From the NCBI RefSeq assembly GCF_947499695.1, contig NZ_CANMPQ010000001.1, positions 124,001 to 188,000 of the forward strand: a stretch of DNA of 64,000 nucleotides, read 5' to 3'. Below the pieces are notes generated by a model that was not told where the DNA came from, did not search any database, and saw nothing but the letters and a program-made list of their open reading frames with translations. Shown piece after piece: positions 16,741 to 25,287 of the stretch. The position numbers were made by a program, and so were the translations under genes. Every line of letters starts with the position of its first letter. Within the stretch, counting starts at the first letter, position 1. Origin of the DNA: an uncultured Allomuricauda sp. Its GTDB lineage: Bacteria > Bacteroidota > Bacteroidia > Flavobacteriales > Flavobacteriaceae.

Positions 16741-18096
16741 ATGAAACTGTTTTTTGTTTGTTTTATGATTACGCTTTTAGGGGCGTATGGCTTTCAAAAA
16801 GAAGACGTGAGTGCCGAAAAGACAGTTGTTTATAGATGTCCTCCTTGCGGCTGTGACCATGATGGACTATTATTTCATGAAGAAGGTTTGTGTCCTAGAT
16901 GTAGCATGCAGTTGGTGGAAAGTCCGATTGGATTTAGCAAAAAGATAGATGAGGAACTTTCACCTTTTTTGGAAACGGGTATGCTAGGTCAGGTTTATAC
17001 CAAGTTGATATATCCGGTATTTGCAATTGGTATTTTGTTATCTCTTTTCTTCTTGATCAGCAGTGTACGCAGGAGGTCTTTGAATGTATTTCTTGCCAGT
17101 GTTATTTTGATTCTATCCCTTTATGGTTTTAAGAATCAGTTATACGGTGTAAACTATGGTTTGACCAATTCTTACAAAAGCTTATTTACTCCCATTTCAT
17201 TCATTTTAATGTTGGGCCCTCTGGTTTTTTTCTATATAAAAAGTTTAACTGTGAACTCTTTTAAATGGAACAAATACTACTGGCTTCATTTTTTGCCTGG
17301 CGGAGTAATGTTCCTATATTATACAATACTGTTGCTAGCACCTGAAGCTACCAAGCAACTATTTATGTTTTCTCCTTTTGAGGTTCGATTATCCCATTTC
17401 GAACAATTTCTTTCAGTTTTCCTGGGCTTAATCTATGTGTTTCAAGCTTATCGTTGTTTTAAACAATGGAAGACTGAGAACGTAATCAAAAATATCAAAT
17501 TAACCACATGGATATTCCGTTTCCTATCTGGATTAACAATGTTGTTTCTGTCTTGGGCCGTCATTATCTTTTTAAATTTTTGGATATATGATTTTGGAGT
17601 GGCCACGGTTTCTTATAACCCGCTATGGCTGATTTTCGGAATGGTCCTATTATGGCTGGGAATTGAAATTTTTTCTAATTCAAAATTCTTTTTACTCCAT
17701 AAAAAAATTAACCGGTTCAATGGAAATCACTCAATGACAACTGAGGTTCTTTCGCATTTGAAAAATGAACTCCATTCTTTAATGGAGGATCAGAAGTTAT
17801 ATACAGATGTCAATCTGAGTCTAGACACTTTGGCAAATGCGTTAGAGTTGAATCCAAAACAACTGAGTATGGTTCTCAATAACGTTTTGGGTAAAAATTT
17901 TTATGACTTTGTTAATCACTATAGGGTAAAAGAAGTTAAGGAAAGATTGAAAGACCTAAGTAGTAGAAATCTAACTATTGAGGCAATCGCTAATCAGGCC
18001 GGTTTCAAATCGAAGTCAAGTTTCAATGCAGCGTTTAAAAAACAAGTACATATGACCCCAAGAGAGTTTATGAGACAGGAACGAAATACTTCATGA
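16741..18096 (+). CDS. Membrane AraC-family regulator with Cys-rich metal-binding-like domain
   Basis: A predicted transmembrane transcription regulator of 451 residues. The chosen ATG starts a signal-like segment (MKLFFVCFMITLLGAYGFQ); the frame extends 26 codons further upstream. Residues about 30-60 contain CPPCGCDHDG and then CPRCSMQL, resembling the heavy-metal-binding domain seen next to copper/zinc pumps. About seven hydrophobic segments follow (roughly residues 85-330). The C-terminal 110 residues are an AraC/XylS helix-turn-helix pair, with ANALELNPKQLSMVLN and a final FKSKSSFNAAFKKQVHMTPREF. The predicted order places the Cys-rich part outside and the DNA-binding part inside, so direct one-component sensing across the membrane is possible. 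The ligand is unknown. Confidence 0.85.
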   Translation: MKLFFVCFMITLLGAYGFQKEDVSAEKTVVYRCPPCGCDHDGLLFHEEGLCPRCSMQLVESPIGFSKKIDEELSPFLETGMLGQVYTKLIYPVFAIGILLSLFFLISSVRRRSLNVFLASVILILSLYGFKNQLYGVNYGLTNSYKSLFTPISFILMLGPLVFFYIKSLTVNSFKWNKYYWLHFLPGGVMFLYYTILLLAPEATKQLFMFSPFEVRLSHFEQFLSVFLGLIYVFQAYRCFKQWKTENVIKNIKLTTWIFRFLSGLTMLFLSWAVIIFLNFWIYDFGVATVSYNPLWLIFGMVLLWLGIEIFSNSKFFLLHKKINRFNGNHSMTTEVLSHLKNELHSLMEDQKLYTDVNLSLDTLANALELNPKQLSMVLNNVLGKNFYDFVNHYRVKEVKERLKDLSSRNLTIEAIANQAGFKSKSSFNAAFKKQVHMTPREFMRQERNTS

Positions 18097-18180
18097 TGTC
18101 ATTTTCCTATTTGAGCCGCATTTTCACTTGTAATTTGGGCTCGATATGTGGTGGGCAGTATATGGCCAGAATATGATATT

Positions 18181-19254
18181 CTACAAGCTAGGAAAAATGG
18201 TATAATCCTTTTGTTGTCCATTCGGCAAATTTTCCTTGGTGATAATCTCAATAGGAGATAAAATATCGGGTTGAAGTGGTGTATTGTATAACAAGAATTT
18301 CGAAAGACCGCTAACTGATTGGTACCCCTGTTGAAACGGTTTTTGTGAGATTAGAAAGGTGATTTTACCATCTGCCAGTGCATTCGAATTGTGCTCGGTA
18401 ATATCAAAACCAATTAAATAGGGAATTTTATTTCCGAAATCCTCGATGTGCTTGGCAATAATGTGTGCTCTACTATTAGGCACAAAGATTCCTTTAATTT
18501 CATTGCCTTCCTGTGGTAGCGAAGTAATTTTATCTCGGAACTTTTTGGCATCCCAAAAATCCTCTATCTCAATTTTGTGGTTGGTATTTTTCAGTTTTAG
18601 CGCTTTGAAATAATGTTCAAAACCTTTAATCCGTTTTGATATATTATTGACGTTGGAAAGGTTCGATCTTGAGTGAACCGTAAGGATGTCGTCATTCTCG
18701 TTTAGACAGAGCTGCATCAGCTTAGCTGCCAGGTAGCCACTTTTGAATGAATCTTGTCCAACAAAACAAAGATTGTCATGACCCTCCAAGGCAATATTTA
18801 AAAAAATGAACGGAATCTCTTTTTCCAACAATATCTGGGTAAGTTCCTTAGTCTCTTTTTTAAAAGTGGGAACGAGAACAACACCTTGAGGATTGGTTTT
18901 CAAAAGAAGACCGAACGAGTCCACATAGGATTTTGGGCTTTTTTGGTCAAAAGCGAATGTTTTAACATCAATTCCAAAACTCATAGCCTCTTCTCCAGCC
19001 TTATGAATGCCTTCAAGTGGTGATTTCCAAAATTGATTCTCTTCATCATAGCCCGGAAGCATAACGGCGATGGTAAACTTCTTTTTTAAAGCCAACGATT
19101 GAGCGATTCGGTTAACTTTAAAATCATGCTCCTTTAAAATTTCCCGTATCCGTTGTGCTGTTTTCTCAGAAACACCGGGTCTGTTATGTATCACTCTGTC
19201 TACCGTTCCAGGGGACACATTGGCAAGTTTTGCTATTTCCTTAATCGTTATCAT
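18181..19254 (-). CDS. LacI-family transcription regulator
   Basis: A 357-residue repressor or activator. The start at 19254 is chosen because MITIKEIAKLANVSPGTVDR is the conserved LacI helix-turn-helix; the frame continues 9 codons upstream. The hinge region RIAQSLALKKK follows. The periplasmic-binding-protein-like effector domain occupies residues about 60-345 and includes GIFVPNSRAHIIAKHIEDFG and YLIGFDITEHN. The gene is divergent from the SDR-UxuA-MIOX operon, with 139 bp between the two starts. A perfect palindrome with a central CpG lies in that gap. Local regulation of the inositol/uronate genes is therefore likely, with a sugar, uronate or inositol as effector (inference). Confidence 0.93.
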   Translation of the reverse strand: MITIKEIAKLANVSPGTVDRVIHNRPGVSEKTAQRIREILKEHDFKVNRIAQSLALKKKFTIAVMLPGYDEENQFWKSPLEGIHKAGEEAMSFGIDVKTFAFDQKSPKSYVDSFGLLLKTNPQGVVLVPTFKKETKELTQILLEKEIPFIFLNIALEGHDNLCFVGQDSFKSGYLAAKLMQLCLNENDDILTVHSRSNLSNVNNISKRIKGFEHYFKALKLKNTNHKIEIEDFWDAKKFRDKITSLPQEGNEIKGIFVPNSRAHIIAKHIEDFGNKIPYLIGFDITEHNSNALADGKITFLISQKPFQQGYQSVSGLSKFLLYNTPLQPDILSPIEIITKENLPNGQQKDYTIFPSL

Positions 19255-19307
19255 GCGTTGAACAAAGTTGTTAATATACAACCTTCAGTGATTTTCCAGG
19301 CCTAAGA

Positions 19308-19337
19308 TTTGTATTATGTGAGATGAATTTATATTTT
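19308..19337 (+). promoter_or_regulatory. Probable promoter of the inositol/uronate operon
   Basis: TTTG at 19308-19311 and TATATTTT at 19330-19337 are 18 bp apart. This is a Bacteroidota-type promoter with one mismatch in the -7 box (T instead of the final G). The expected start point, about 19343, falls inside the palindrome at 19341-19354. Confidence 0.5.
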
Positions 19338-19340
19338 TAA

Positions 19341-19354
19341 CGTGTGCGCACACG
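19341..19354. promoter_or_regulatory. Probable LacI-family operator
   Basis: A perfect 14-bp palindrome, CGTGTGCGCACACG, with the central CpG typical of LacI/GalR-family operators. It lies between the divergent LacI-type gene and the SDR gene and overlaps the predicted transcription start, so a bound repressor would block initiation. A second short inverted repeat, GGTTTTGAAAACC, lies at 19381-19393 directly before the SDR start codon. Confidence 0.65.
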
Positions 19355-19393
19355 AAAATAACTAAAAATACGTAATACGAGGTTTTGAAAACC

Positions 19394-20200
19394 ATGTTCA
19401 ACTTAAAAAATAAGGTAGCCGTGATAACAGGAGGAACTGGGGTTTTGGGAAGCGAAGCAGCCCAGAGCCTAGCCCTTTCAGGTGTTAAGTTGGCGCTACT
19501 CACAACGAATAAACAGAACGGTACTGAGCTGGTAAGTTCTATTCGCAATAGCGGGGGTGAAGTAGTATTGTTGGAAGGAAATGTATTGTCAAAATCATCA
19601 ATGGAAGCTGTTCGTGATGTTGTTCTGGAAAAATTTGGAAGACTTGATATCCTTCTTAATGTTGCAGGAGGAAATTTACCCGGCGCTACCATACAACCGA
19701 ATCAAACCATCTTTGATATAGAATTAGATGATTTCAACCAGGTTACGGAATTGAACCTGAACGGAACGGTAATTCCCTCTTTGGTATTCGGAAAAGTGAT
19801 GGCCGACCAAGGCTCTGGAACGATCATAAACTATTCTTCTATGGCTGTACCACGCGTACTTACTCGAATTGCGGGGTATTCTGCATCCAAGGCTGCCATG
19901 GAAAATTTCACAAAATGGATGGCTGTGGAAATGGCCACAAAGTTTAATGATGGCATAAGGGTAAATGCAATCGCTCCTGGTTTCTTTATCGGAAATCAAA
20001 ACAGAAGCCTACTGCTGAATGAAGATGGAACATACACTGAACGTGGGGCTGACATCATTAGAAACACACCCATGGGCAGATTTGGGGAACCGGATGAGCT
20101 TAACGGCGCTTTACATTTTCTGTGCAGTGATGCATCAAAATTTGTTACGGGAGCTGTAATTCCTATTGATGGAGGGTTCAACATTTTTAGTGGGGTATGA
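19394..20200 (+). CDS. SDR oxidoreductase, probable D-mannonate (fructuronate) oxidoreductase
   Basis: A 268-residue short-chain dehydrogenase/reductase. The NAD(P)-binding motif TGGTGVLG is near residue 14 and the catalytic YSASK near residue 160, followed by the usual proline-glycine turn NAIAPGF and a C-terminal [10 protein letters not shown]. The ATG at 19394 is preferred; the frame also has a TTG three codons earlier. Its stop overlaps the next gene (uxuA) in an ATGA arrangement. By context it should interconvert D-fructuronate and D-mannonate, as the SDR-type UxuB enzymes of other bacteria do. The fold alone does not prove this substrate. Confidence 0.85.
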   Translation: MFNLKNKVAVITGGTGVLGSEAAQSLALSGVKLALLTTNKQNGTELVSSIRNSGGEVVLLEGNVLSKSSMEAVRDVVLEKFGRLDILLNVAGGNLPGATIQPNQTIFDIELDDFNQVTELNLNGTVIPSLVFGKVMADQGSGTIINYSSMAVPRVLTRIAGYSASKAAMENFTKWMAVEMATKFNDGIRVNAIAPGFFIGNQNRSLLLNEDGTYTERGADIIRNTPMGRFGEPDELNGALHFLCSDASKFVTGAVIPIDGGFNIFSGV

Positions 20201-21396
20201 AAGAGTTAAGAATGAAACAAACGTGGAGATGGTATGGTCCAGATGACCCCATATCGCTTCAAGATGTTAAACAAACTGGAGCCACAGGCATAGTTACCGC
20301 ATTGCACCATATCACTAATGGAGAGGTTTGGCCAATTTTTGAAATCAGAAAGCGGAAGGAAATTATAGAATCGCAAGGATTGGAATGGACGGTTGTTGAA
20401 TCCGTACCTGTCCATGAAGATATTAAAACCCAAAAAGGAAACTTTCAGCAATTCATTGAAAACTATAAGGATAGCATTAGAAATTTGGCAAGTTGTGGAA
20501 TAAAAATAGTCTGTTACAATTTTATGCCCGTTTTGGATTGGACACGCACTTCACTGGATTATGAAATGCCGGATGGATCTAAGGCCTTGCTTTTTGAAAA
20601 GGACGTTTTTACTGCGTTTGATTTATTTGTATTGAAGAGATCTGAAGCGGAAAAGGAATATTCTATAGAGGAACAAGCAGATGCAAAATCCGCATTTGAT
20701 GTGATGAGTGACAAAGATATTGCCAAGCTGACCCAAAACATTTTAGCTGGACTGCCCGGGGCAGAAGAGGGGTACTCTTTGGAAAACTTTCAAGCCGTTT
20801 TGGACACCTATGAGGGAATCTCAAAATCAAAATTACAGGAGCATTTGGTTTATTTCCTCTCAGAAATCGTTCCTGTTGCCGAAGAAGTCGATGTACTTCT
20901 TTGTGCCCATCCGGATGACCCTCCTTTTTCGATTTTGGGATTGCCCAGAATTTTAAGCACGGAGGATGATTATCAATATCTGTTTGATAAGATTCCGTCG
21001 ATACATAACGGTATAACTTTCTGCACAGGGTCTTTAGGAGTTCGGGAAGACAATAATTTGTCACAAATCTTTAAAAAATTTGCGTATCGTGTTCATTTTC
21101 TGCATTTTAGAAATACCAGGCGGACGAAAAAAGGAGATTTTTACGAAGCCGATCATTTGGATGGAGATTCGGATATGCATGAAATAATAAAATTGGTGCT
21201 TTTGGAACAGCAGAGACGCATGAATGAAGGTCGAAAAGACATTGAAATACCGATGAGACCTGATCACGGACACCAAATGATAGATGACCTTAAGAAAAAA
21301 ACAAACCCCGGATATTCCTGTATTGGAAGATTAAGGGGGTTGGCGGAGCTTAGAGGATTGGAAATGGGTATAGCCAAATCTATATGGAACCAATAA
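20197..21396 (+). CDS. uxuA: Mannonate dehydratase
   Basis: Dehydrates D-mannonate to 2-keto-3-deoxy-D-gluconate, the last cluster-encoded step of the Ashwell uronate route. The opening [14 protein letters not shown] and [12 protein letters not shown] are almost the same as in E. coli UxuA, and the length (399 versus 394) agrees. Further conserved blocks are [13 protein letters not shown] and [17 protein letters not shown], with metal-binding Cys/His/Asp, and MRPDHGH near the C-terminus. The annotated ATG overlaps the SDR stop codon. The E. coli protein begins at the equivalent of Met6 (base 20212), so that start is also possible. KDG kinase and KDPG aldolase are not in the window and must be supplied from elsewhere. 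Confidence 0.96.
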   Translation: MKELRMKQTWRWYGPDDPISLQDVKQTGATGIVTALHHITNGEVWPIFEIRKRKEIIESQGLEWTVVESVPVHEDIKTQKGNFQQFIENYKDSIRNLASCGIKIVCYNFMPVLDWTRTSLDYEMPDGSKALLFEKDVFTAFDLFVLKRSEAEKEYSIEEQADAKSAFDVMSDKDIAKLTQNILAGLPGAEEGYSLENFQAVLDTYEGISKSKLQEHLVYFLSEIVPVAEEVDVLLCAHPDDPPFSILGLPRILSTEDDYQYLFDKIPSIHNGITFCTGSLGVREDNNLSQIFKKFAYRVHFLHFRNTRRTKKGDFYEADHLDGDSDMHEIIKLVLLEQQRRMNEGRKDIEIPMRPDHGHQMIDDLKKKTNPGYSCIGRLRGLAELRGLEMGIAKSIWNQ

Positions 21397-21417
21397 AATT
21401 CAAAAAAACTATCGAAC

Positions 21418-22287
21418 ATGAAAAAGATGGATAAAAACAACCCTTTGGAATCTTTGGAGCATTGGGAAGATGATGTGCTAAAACGTTATCCTGACCCTGA
21501 TACACCAAAAAAGGAAAAGGAAGAATTTAGGGATTATCAAAATTCAGATAGGGTAGATACCGTTCGGGAATTTTATAAGCTTAACCACCAGTATCAGAAC
21601 TATGATTTTGTCTGCAAAAAGGAAAATGAGTTTTTGAAGTTTGATAAAAAAGAAATGTCACTTTGGGAAGCTGTCGACTTCCTTAACACTTTGATAGATG
21701 ATAGCGATCCCGATATAGATCTGGACCAATTACAACACCTTTTGCAGACTAGTGAAGCTATTCGAGCTGATGGCCATCCGGATTGGTTTGTGTTGACCGG
21801 TTTCTTGCATGATGTAGGTAAGGTACTATGCCTGTTCGGAGAACCGCAGTGGGCCGTCGTCGGAGATACCTTCCCTGTTGGATGCGAGTTCTCAGATAAA
21901 ATTGTATATCCAGAATTTTTCGAAACAAACATGGATTCTATCGATGATCGATATAACCATAAATATGGGATTTACGAAGAAAATTGTGGCTTGGATAATG
22001 TCAAAATGAGTTGGGGGCACGATGAATATCTCTATCAAATCATGAAAGACTATTTACCAGAACCTGCACTATATATGATTCGATACCATTCATTCTATGC
22101 ACAGCATCGTGAAAACGCTTACGACCATCTTATGAGTGAACATGACCATAAAATGTTCGAGTGGGTGAAAAAATTCAATCCGTATGACCTGTATTCAAAG
22201 GCCCCTGTACCACCAGATGTTAACACTCTAAAACCATATTATGAAGATCTAGTGGCAAAGTATTTACCTGAAAAATTGAGATTCTAG
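21418..22287 (+). CDS. myo-Inositol oxygenase (MIOX family)
   Basis: Cleaves the ring of myo-inositol with O2 to give D-glucuronate, using a mixed-valent diiron centre. The 289-residue protein matches animal MIOX (285 residues) over nearly its whole length. Shared blocks include EAVDFLNTLIDDSDPDID, LFGEPQWAVVGDTFPVGC, MSWGHDEYLYQ and a C-terminal PYYEDLVAKYLP. All six iron ligands are in place: His107, His131, Asp132, His201, His224 and Asp257, corresponding to human His98, His123, Asp124, His194, His220 and Asp253. Lys135 matches the substrate-binding human Lys127. It lies between uxuA and a sodium symporter in a tight plus-strand series. Codon 4 is a second possible start. A generic HD phosphohydrolase call would be wrong here. 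Confidence 0.95.
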   Translation: MKKMDKNNPLESLEHWEDDVLKRYPDPDTPKKEKEEFRDYQNSDRVDTVREFYKLNHQYQNYDFVCKKENEFLKFDKKEMSLWEAVDFLNTLIDDSDPDIDLDQLQHLLQTSEAIRADGHPDWFVLTGFLHDVGKVLCLFGEPQWAVVGDTFPVGCEFSDKIVYPEFFETNMDSIDDRYNHKYGIYEENCGLDNVKMSWGHDEYLYQIMKDYLPEPALYMIRYHSFYAQHRENAYDHLMSEHDHKMFEWVKKFNPYDLYSKAPVPPDVNTLKPYYEDLVAKYLPEKLRF

Positions 22288-22312
22288 CTTTTTAACCTAA
22301 CTATCCAATACA

Positions 22313-23878
22313 ATGCTGGCCACATATATAGGCTTTTTTGGATTCACCCTTTTCGTAATTGTCTATACCACGTATAGATTACGAAAAGACAACTTTAAGT
22401 CCGCCAAAGGATACTTCTTGGCTGGCAAAAGTCTTACAGGTCCCATTATTGCAGGGTCAATGATTCTGACCAATATTTCTACAGAACATCTAATAGGAAT
22501 GAACGGCAGTTCCTATAAGAATGGTATAATCGTAATTGCATGGGAAGTAACATCGGCAATTGCATTGGTAATCGCAGCTATATTTTTTATTCCCAAGTTC
22601 ATTAAAATGGGATTGGCCACCATTCCGCAATTTTTAGAAGAAAGATATGATGGCCTTACGAGGTCCATTGTTGCATTCCTCTTAATGCTATCCTTTGTAA
22701 TAACGCTATTGCCAATAGTTCTTTATTCTGGAGCTATCAATATTGAAAGTGTTTTTGACTTTTCCACAATGTTCGGGATTGGAAAAGAAAGAGCGATGCT
22801 TTTTACCGTGTTTGTGATAGGTATTATTGGCTCTATGTATGCCATTTTTGGTGGATTGAAAGCAGTGGCCTATTCTGATAGTTTAAACGGATTAGGACTT
22901 TTGCTAGGAGGACTGTTAATTCCAGCCATTGCATTATATCAAATCGGAGATGGGAACATTCTTAGCGGTTTGGGAACAGTGTATGATTTTGCACCTGACA
23001 AGTTCGATATTGTAGGAAGTGAAGATTCTGTAATGCCCTTTTCAACGCTGTTCACCGGTTTAATGATTAACCAATTATATTTCTGGGGAATGAATCAGGC
23101 TATCATACAAAGAGCTTTTGGTGCTAAAAATTTGGTAGAAGCACAAAAGGGCCTCATTTATACAGGAATACTTAAGCTGTTTGTCCCTTTGATTATCGTG
23201 TTGCCAGGATTGATCGCATATTATTATTTCCAAGACCAATATTTAAATACTCCTGATTTAATCTATCCACTGTTGGTTAAGAAGGTATTACCGACCTACC
23301 TTTTTGGATTTTTCGCTGCGGTTGTCCTAGGAGCTGTGCTGAGCACGTTCAATAGTGTGCTCAATTCAGCGAGCACCATATTTTGTTATGACATTTATAA
23401 AAAACTGATTAACAAGGAAGTTTCAGATGCAAGACTGGTTCATTTCGGTAAGATTACTTCTGTTATTCTTGCCGTACTTGCAATTGGCATTGCCCCTTTG
23501 GTTGCCTATGCCCCGGACGGATTGTACTTTTTGCTTCAAGAACTTAATGGTATCTTTTTTATTCCCATCTCCTCAGTGATTATTGCTGGAATATTCTTTA
23601 AGAATATAAACAAAACGGGAGCTAAGGCAGGTCTGTTTTTTGGCTTCGCATTTTATATTTTGACGACTTTCATTTTAGATGTTGATATCCATTTTATCCA
23701 TCTGTGGGGAATAGAATTTGTACTGAATTTTATCATTATGTTTTTAGTTTCAAAAATGTATCCTGAAGCTGCATACGTGGAACGAAAAGGAAGCGAAGAG
23801 AAGTCTTGGCGTTTTGTTAATGCTTTTGGAGTTGCACTTACAGCAATTACAATTTTGATTTATGTTTTATTATCATGA
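22313..23878 (+). CDS. Sodium:solute symporter (SSS/SGLT family)
   Basis: A 521-residue inner-membrane protein with about 14 hydrophobic segments, of the family that includes Na+/glucose and Na+/myo-inositol symporters. Early blocks fit the family: YFLAGKSLTGPIIAGSMILT, then a TEHLIGMNGSSYKNG segment and ATIPQFLEERYD. The last bases overlap the start of uxaC (ATGATG), so translation is probably coupled. Its position right after the MIOX gene makes myo-inositol the most attractive substrate, but glucuronate or another uronate cannot be excluded. No substrate-specific residues can be judged by eye. Confidence 0.92.
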   Translation: MLATYIGFFGFTLFVIVYTTYRLRKDNFKSAKGYFLAGKSLTGPIIAGSMILTNISTEHLIGMNGSSYKNGIIVIAWEVTSAIALVIAAIFFIPKFIKMGLATIPQFLEERYDGLTRSIVAFLLMLSFVITLLPIVLYSGAINIESVFDFSTMFGIGKERAMLFTVFVIGIIGSMYAIFGGLKAVAYSDSLNGLGLLLGGLLIPAIALYQIGDGNILSGLGTVYDFAPDKFDIVGSEDSVMPFSTLFTGLMINQLYFWGMNQAIIQRAFGAKNLVEAQKGLIYTGILKLFVPLIIVLPGLIAYYYFQDQYLNTPDLIYPLLVKKVLPTYLFGFFAAVVLGAVLSTFNSVLNSASTIFCYDIYKKLINKEVSDARLVHFGKITSVILAVLAIGIAPLVAYAPDGLYFLLQELNGIFFIPISSVIIAGIFFKNINKTGAKAGLFFGFAFYILTTFILDVDIHFIHLWGIEFVLNFIIMFLVSKMYPEAAYVERKGSEEKSWRFVNAFGVALTAITILIYVLLS

Positions 23879-25287
23879 TGGAAAAATCATTTATAAATAA
23901 AGATTTTTTATTGCAAAACAGCTTTGCTGAAGAACTGTACCACAGCTATGCAAAAGATTTACCCATAATAGATTACCACTGCCATCTTTCACCAGAAGAT
24001 ATTGCCATCAATCGTGAATTCAATACTATAACCGAGGCTTGGATTCATGGAGATCATTATAAATGGCGAGCCATGCGAACCGCAGGAGTTAGTGAGAAAT
24101 TTATAACAGGAAAGGCTTCCGACGAAGAAAAGTTCATGGCCTGGGTAAAAACAGTTCCGCAAACCATAAGAAATCCATTATACCATTGGACACATCTAGA
24201 ACTGGCTCGGTATTTTGATGTATTCGATCTATTGAATGAAAATAACGCCCAAAGTATATACCATATAACCAACGAAAAGTTGAGGTCAAAAGAATTTTCC
24301 TGTTCATCCTTACTTGCTAAAATGAAAGTTGAGGTAGTGTGCACCACAGAAGACCCAACAGATTCTTTGGAGTACCATCAAAAAATGACTCAAAATGACT
24401 CAGATTTTCTGATGAGTACTTCTTTCAGACCAGACAAGGCTTTATTAATCGGTGCTGAGAACTTTAATGGATATATCGATAAGTTGTCAGAAGTGTCCAA
24501 CATAGAGATTAGTTCTTACGATGAGCTGTGCGAAGCCTTAGCCAAACGAATAGCTTATTTTGATACCAATGGATGTACTTTATCGGATCATGGATTGGAA
24601 AGTATACCCTTTGAACTTTCAACACATAAGGAAGTTTCAGCCATTTTCAAGAAAAAAAGAAGTGGAAAACAACTTGCTGAAAAAGAAATCAAACAATTTG
24701 AAACTGCTCTTTTGCTGTTTCTTTCTGAGACCTATCATGATTACAATTGGATACAGCAATTCCATTTGGGTCCATTACGAAACAATAATACCAGAATGTT
24801 GAGGACCTTGGGTCCGGACACAGGTTGGGATTCCATAGGTGATTTTTCACATGGTAGAAGTCTATCTCAATTTTTGGATGCGTTGGATTCCAAAAACAAA
24901 TTGACCAAGACCATCTTATACAATTCCAATCCAGCGGATAACGAAGTTTTCGCTGCTATGACAGGCAATTTTAATGATGGTACTAGTAAAGGGAAAGTGC
25001 AATATGGTTCAGGATGGTGGTTTTTGGACCAAAAAGATGGTATTACCAGACAGTTGAATGCGCTATCCAATGTAGGACTGATAAGCTGTTTTATTGGAAT
25101 GCTTACCGATTCTCGAAGCTTTCTGTCTTTTCCAAGGCATGAATATTTTAGAAGAATACTATGTAATCTTTTTGGGGAAGAAATTCAGAATGGAGAGTTG
25201 CCAAATGACATGGATTTGATTGGAAAGACCATTCAAGACATCTGTTATTTTAATGCAAAGGAATACTTCAATTTTAAAAATGATTAA
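23875..25287 (+). CDS. uxaC: Uronate (glucuronate) isomerase
   Basis: Isomerises D-glucuronate to D-fructuronate (and D-galacturonate to D-tagaturonate). The length of 470 residues equals that of the E. coli enzyme. The metal-binding His35 and His37 lie in DYHCHLSPEDIA. Other typical blocks are EVVCTTEDPTDSLEYH, the LGPLRNNN motif and LTDSRSFLSFPRHEYFRRILC near the C-terminus. It joins the MIOX product to the SDR/UxuA steps. The start overlaps the symporter stop, and the last codons overlap the DctP start. Confidence 0.97.
   Translation: MMEKSFINKDFLLQNSFAEELYHSYAKDLPIIDYHCHLSPEDIAINREFNTITEAWIHGDHYKWRAMRTAGVSEKFITGKASDEEKFMAWVKTVPQTIRNPLYHWTHLELARYFDVFDLLNENNAQSIYHITNEKLRSKEFSCSSLLAKMKVEVVCTTEDPTDSLEYHQKMTQNDSDFLMSTSFRPDKALLIGAENFNGYIDKLSEVSNIEISSYDELCEALAKRIAYFDTNGCTLSDHGLESIPFELSTHKEVSAIFKKKRSGKQLAEKEIKQFETALLLFLSETYHDYNWIQQFHLGPLRNNNTRMLRTLGPDTGWDSIGDFSHGRSLSQFLDALDSKNKLTKTILYNSNPADNEVFAAMTGNFNDGTSKGKVQYGSGWWFLDQKDGITRQLNALSNVGLISCFIGMLTDSRSFLSFPRHEYFRRILCNLFGEEIQNGELPNDMDLIGKTIQDICYFNAKEYFNFKND

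Noticed and set aside
7744..18180. A genomic island with attachment sites at the tRNA genes
   Set aside because: No integrase, no mobility gene and no repeated tRNA 3' end were found; the shared T-arm of tRNA-Pro and tRNA-Arg is ordinary tRNA conservation.
21418..22287. Labelling this gene as a generic HD-domain phosphohydrolase
   Set aside because: The six iron ligands, the Lys135 match and long blocks such as LFGEPQWAVVGDTFPVGC fit myo-inositol oxygenase specifically.
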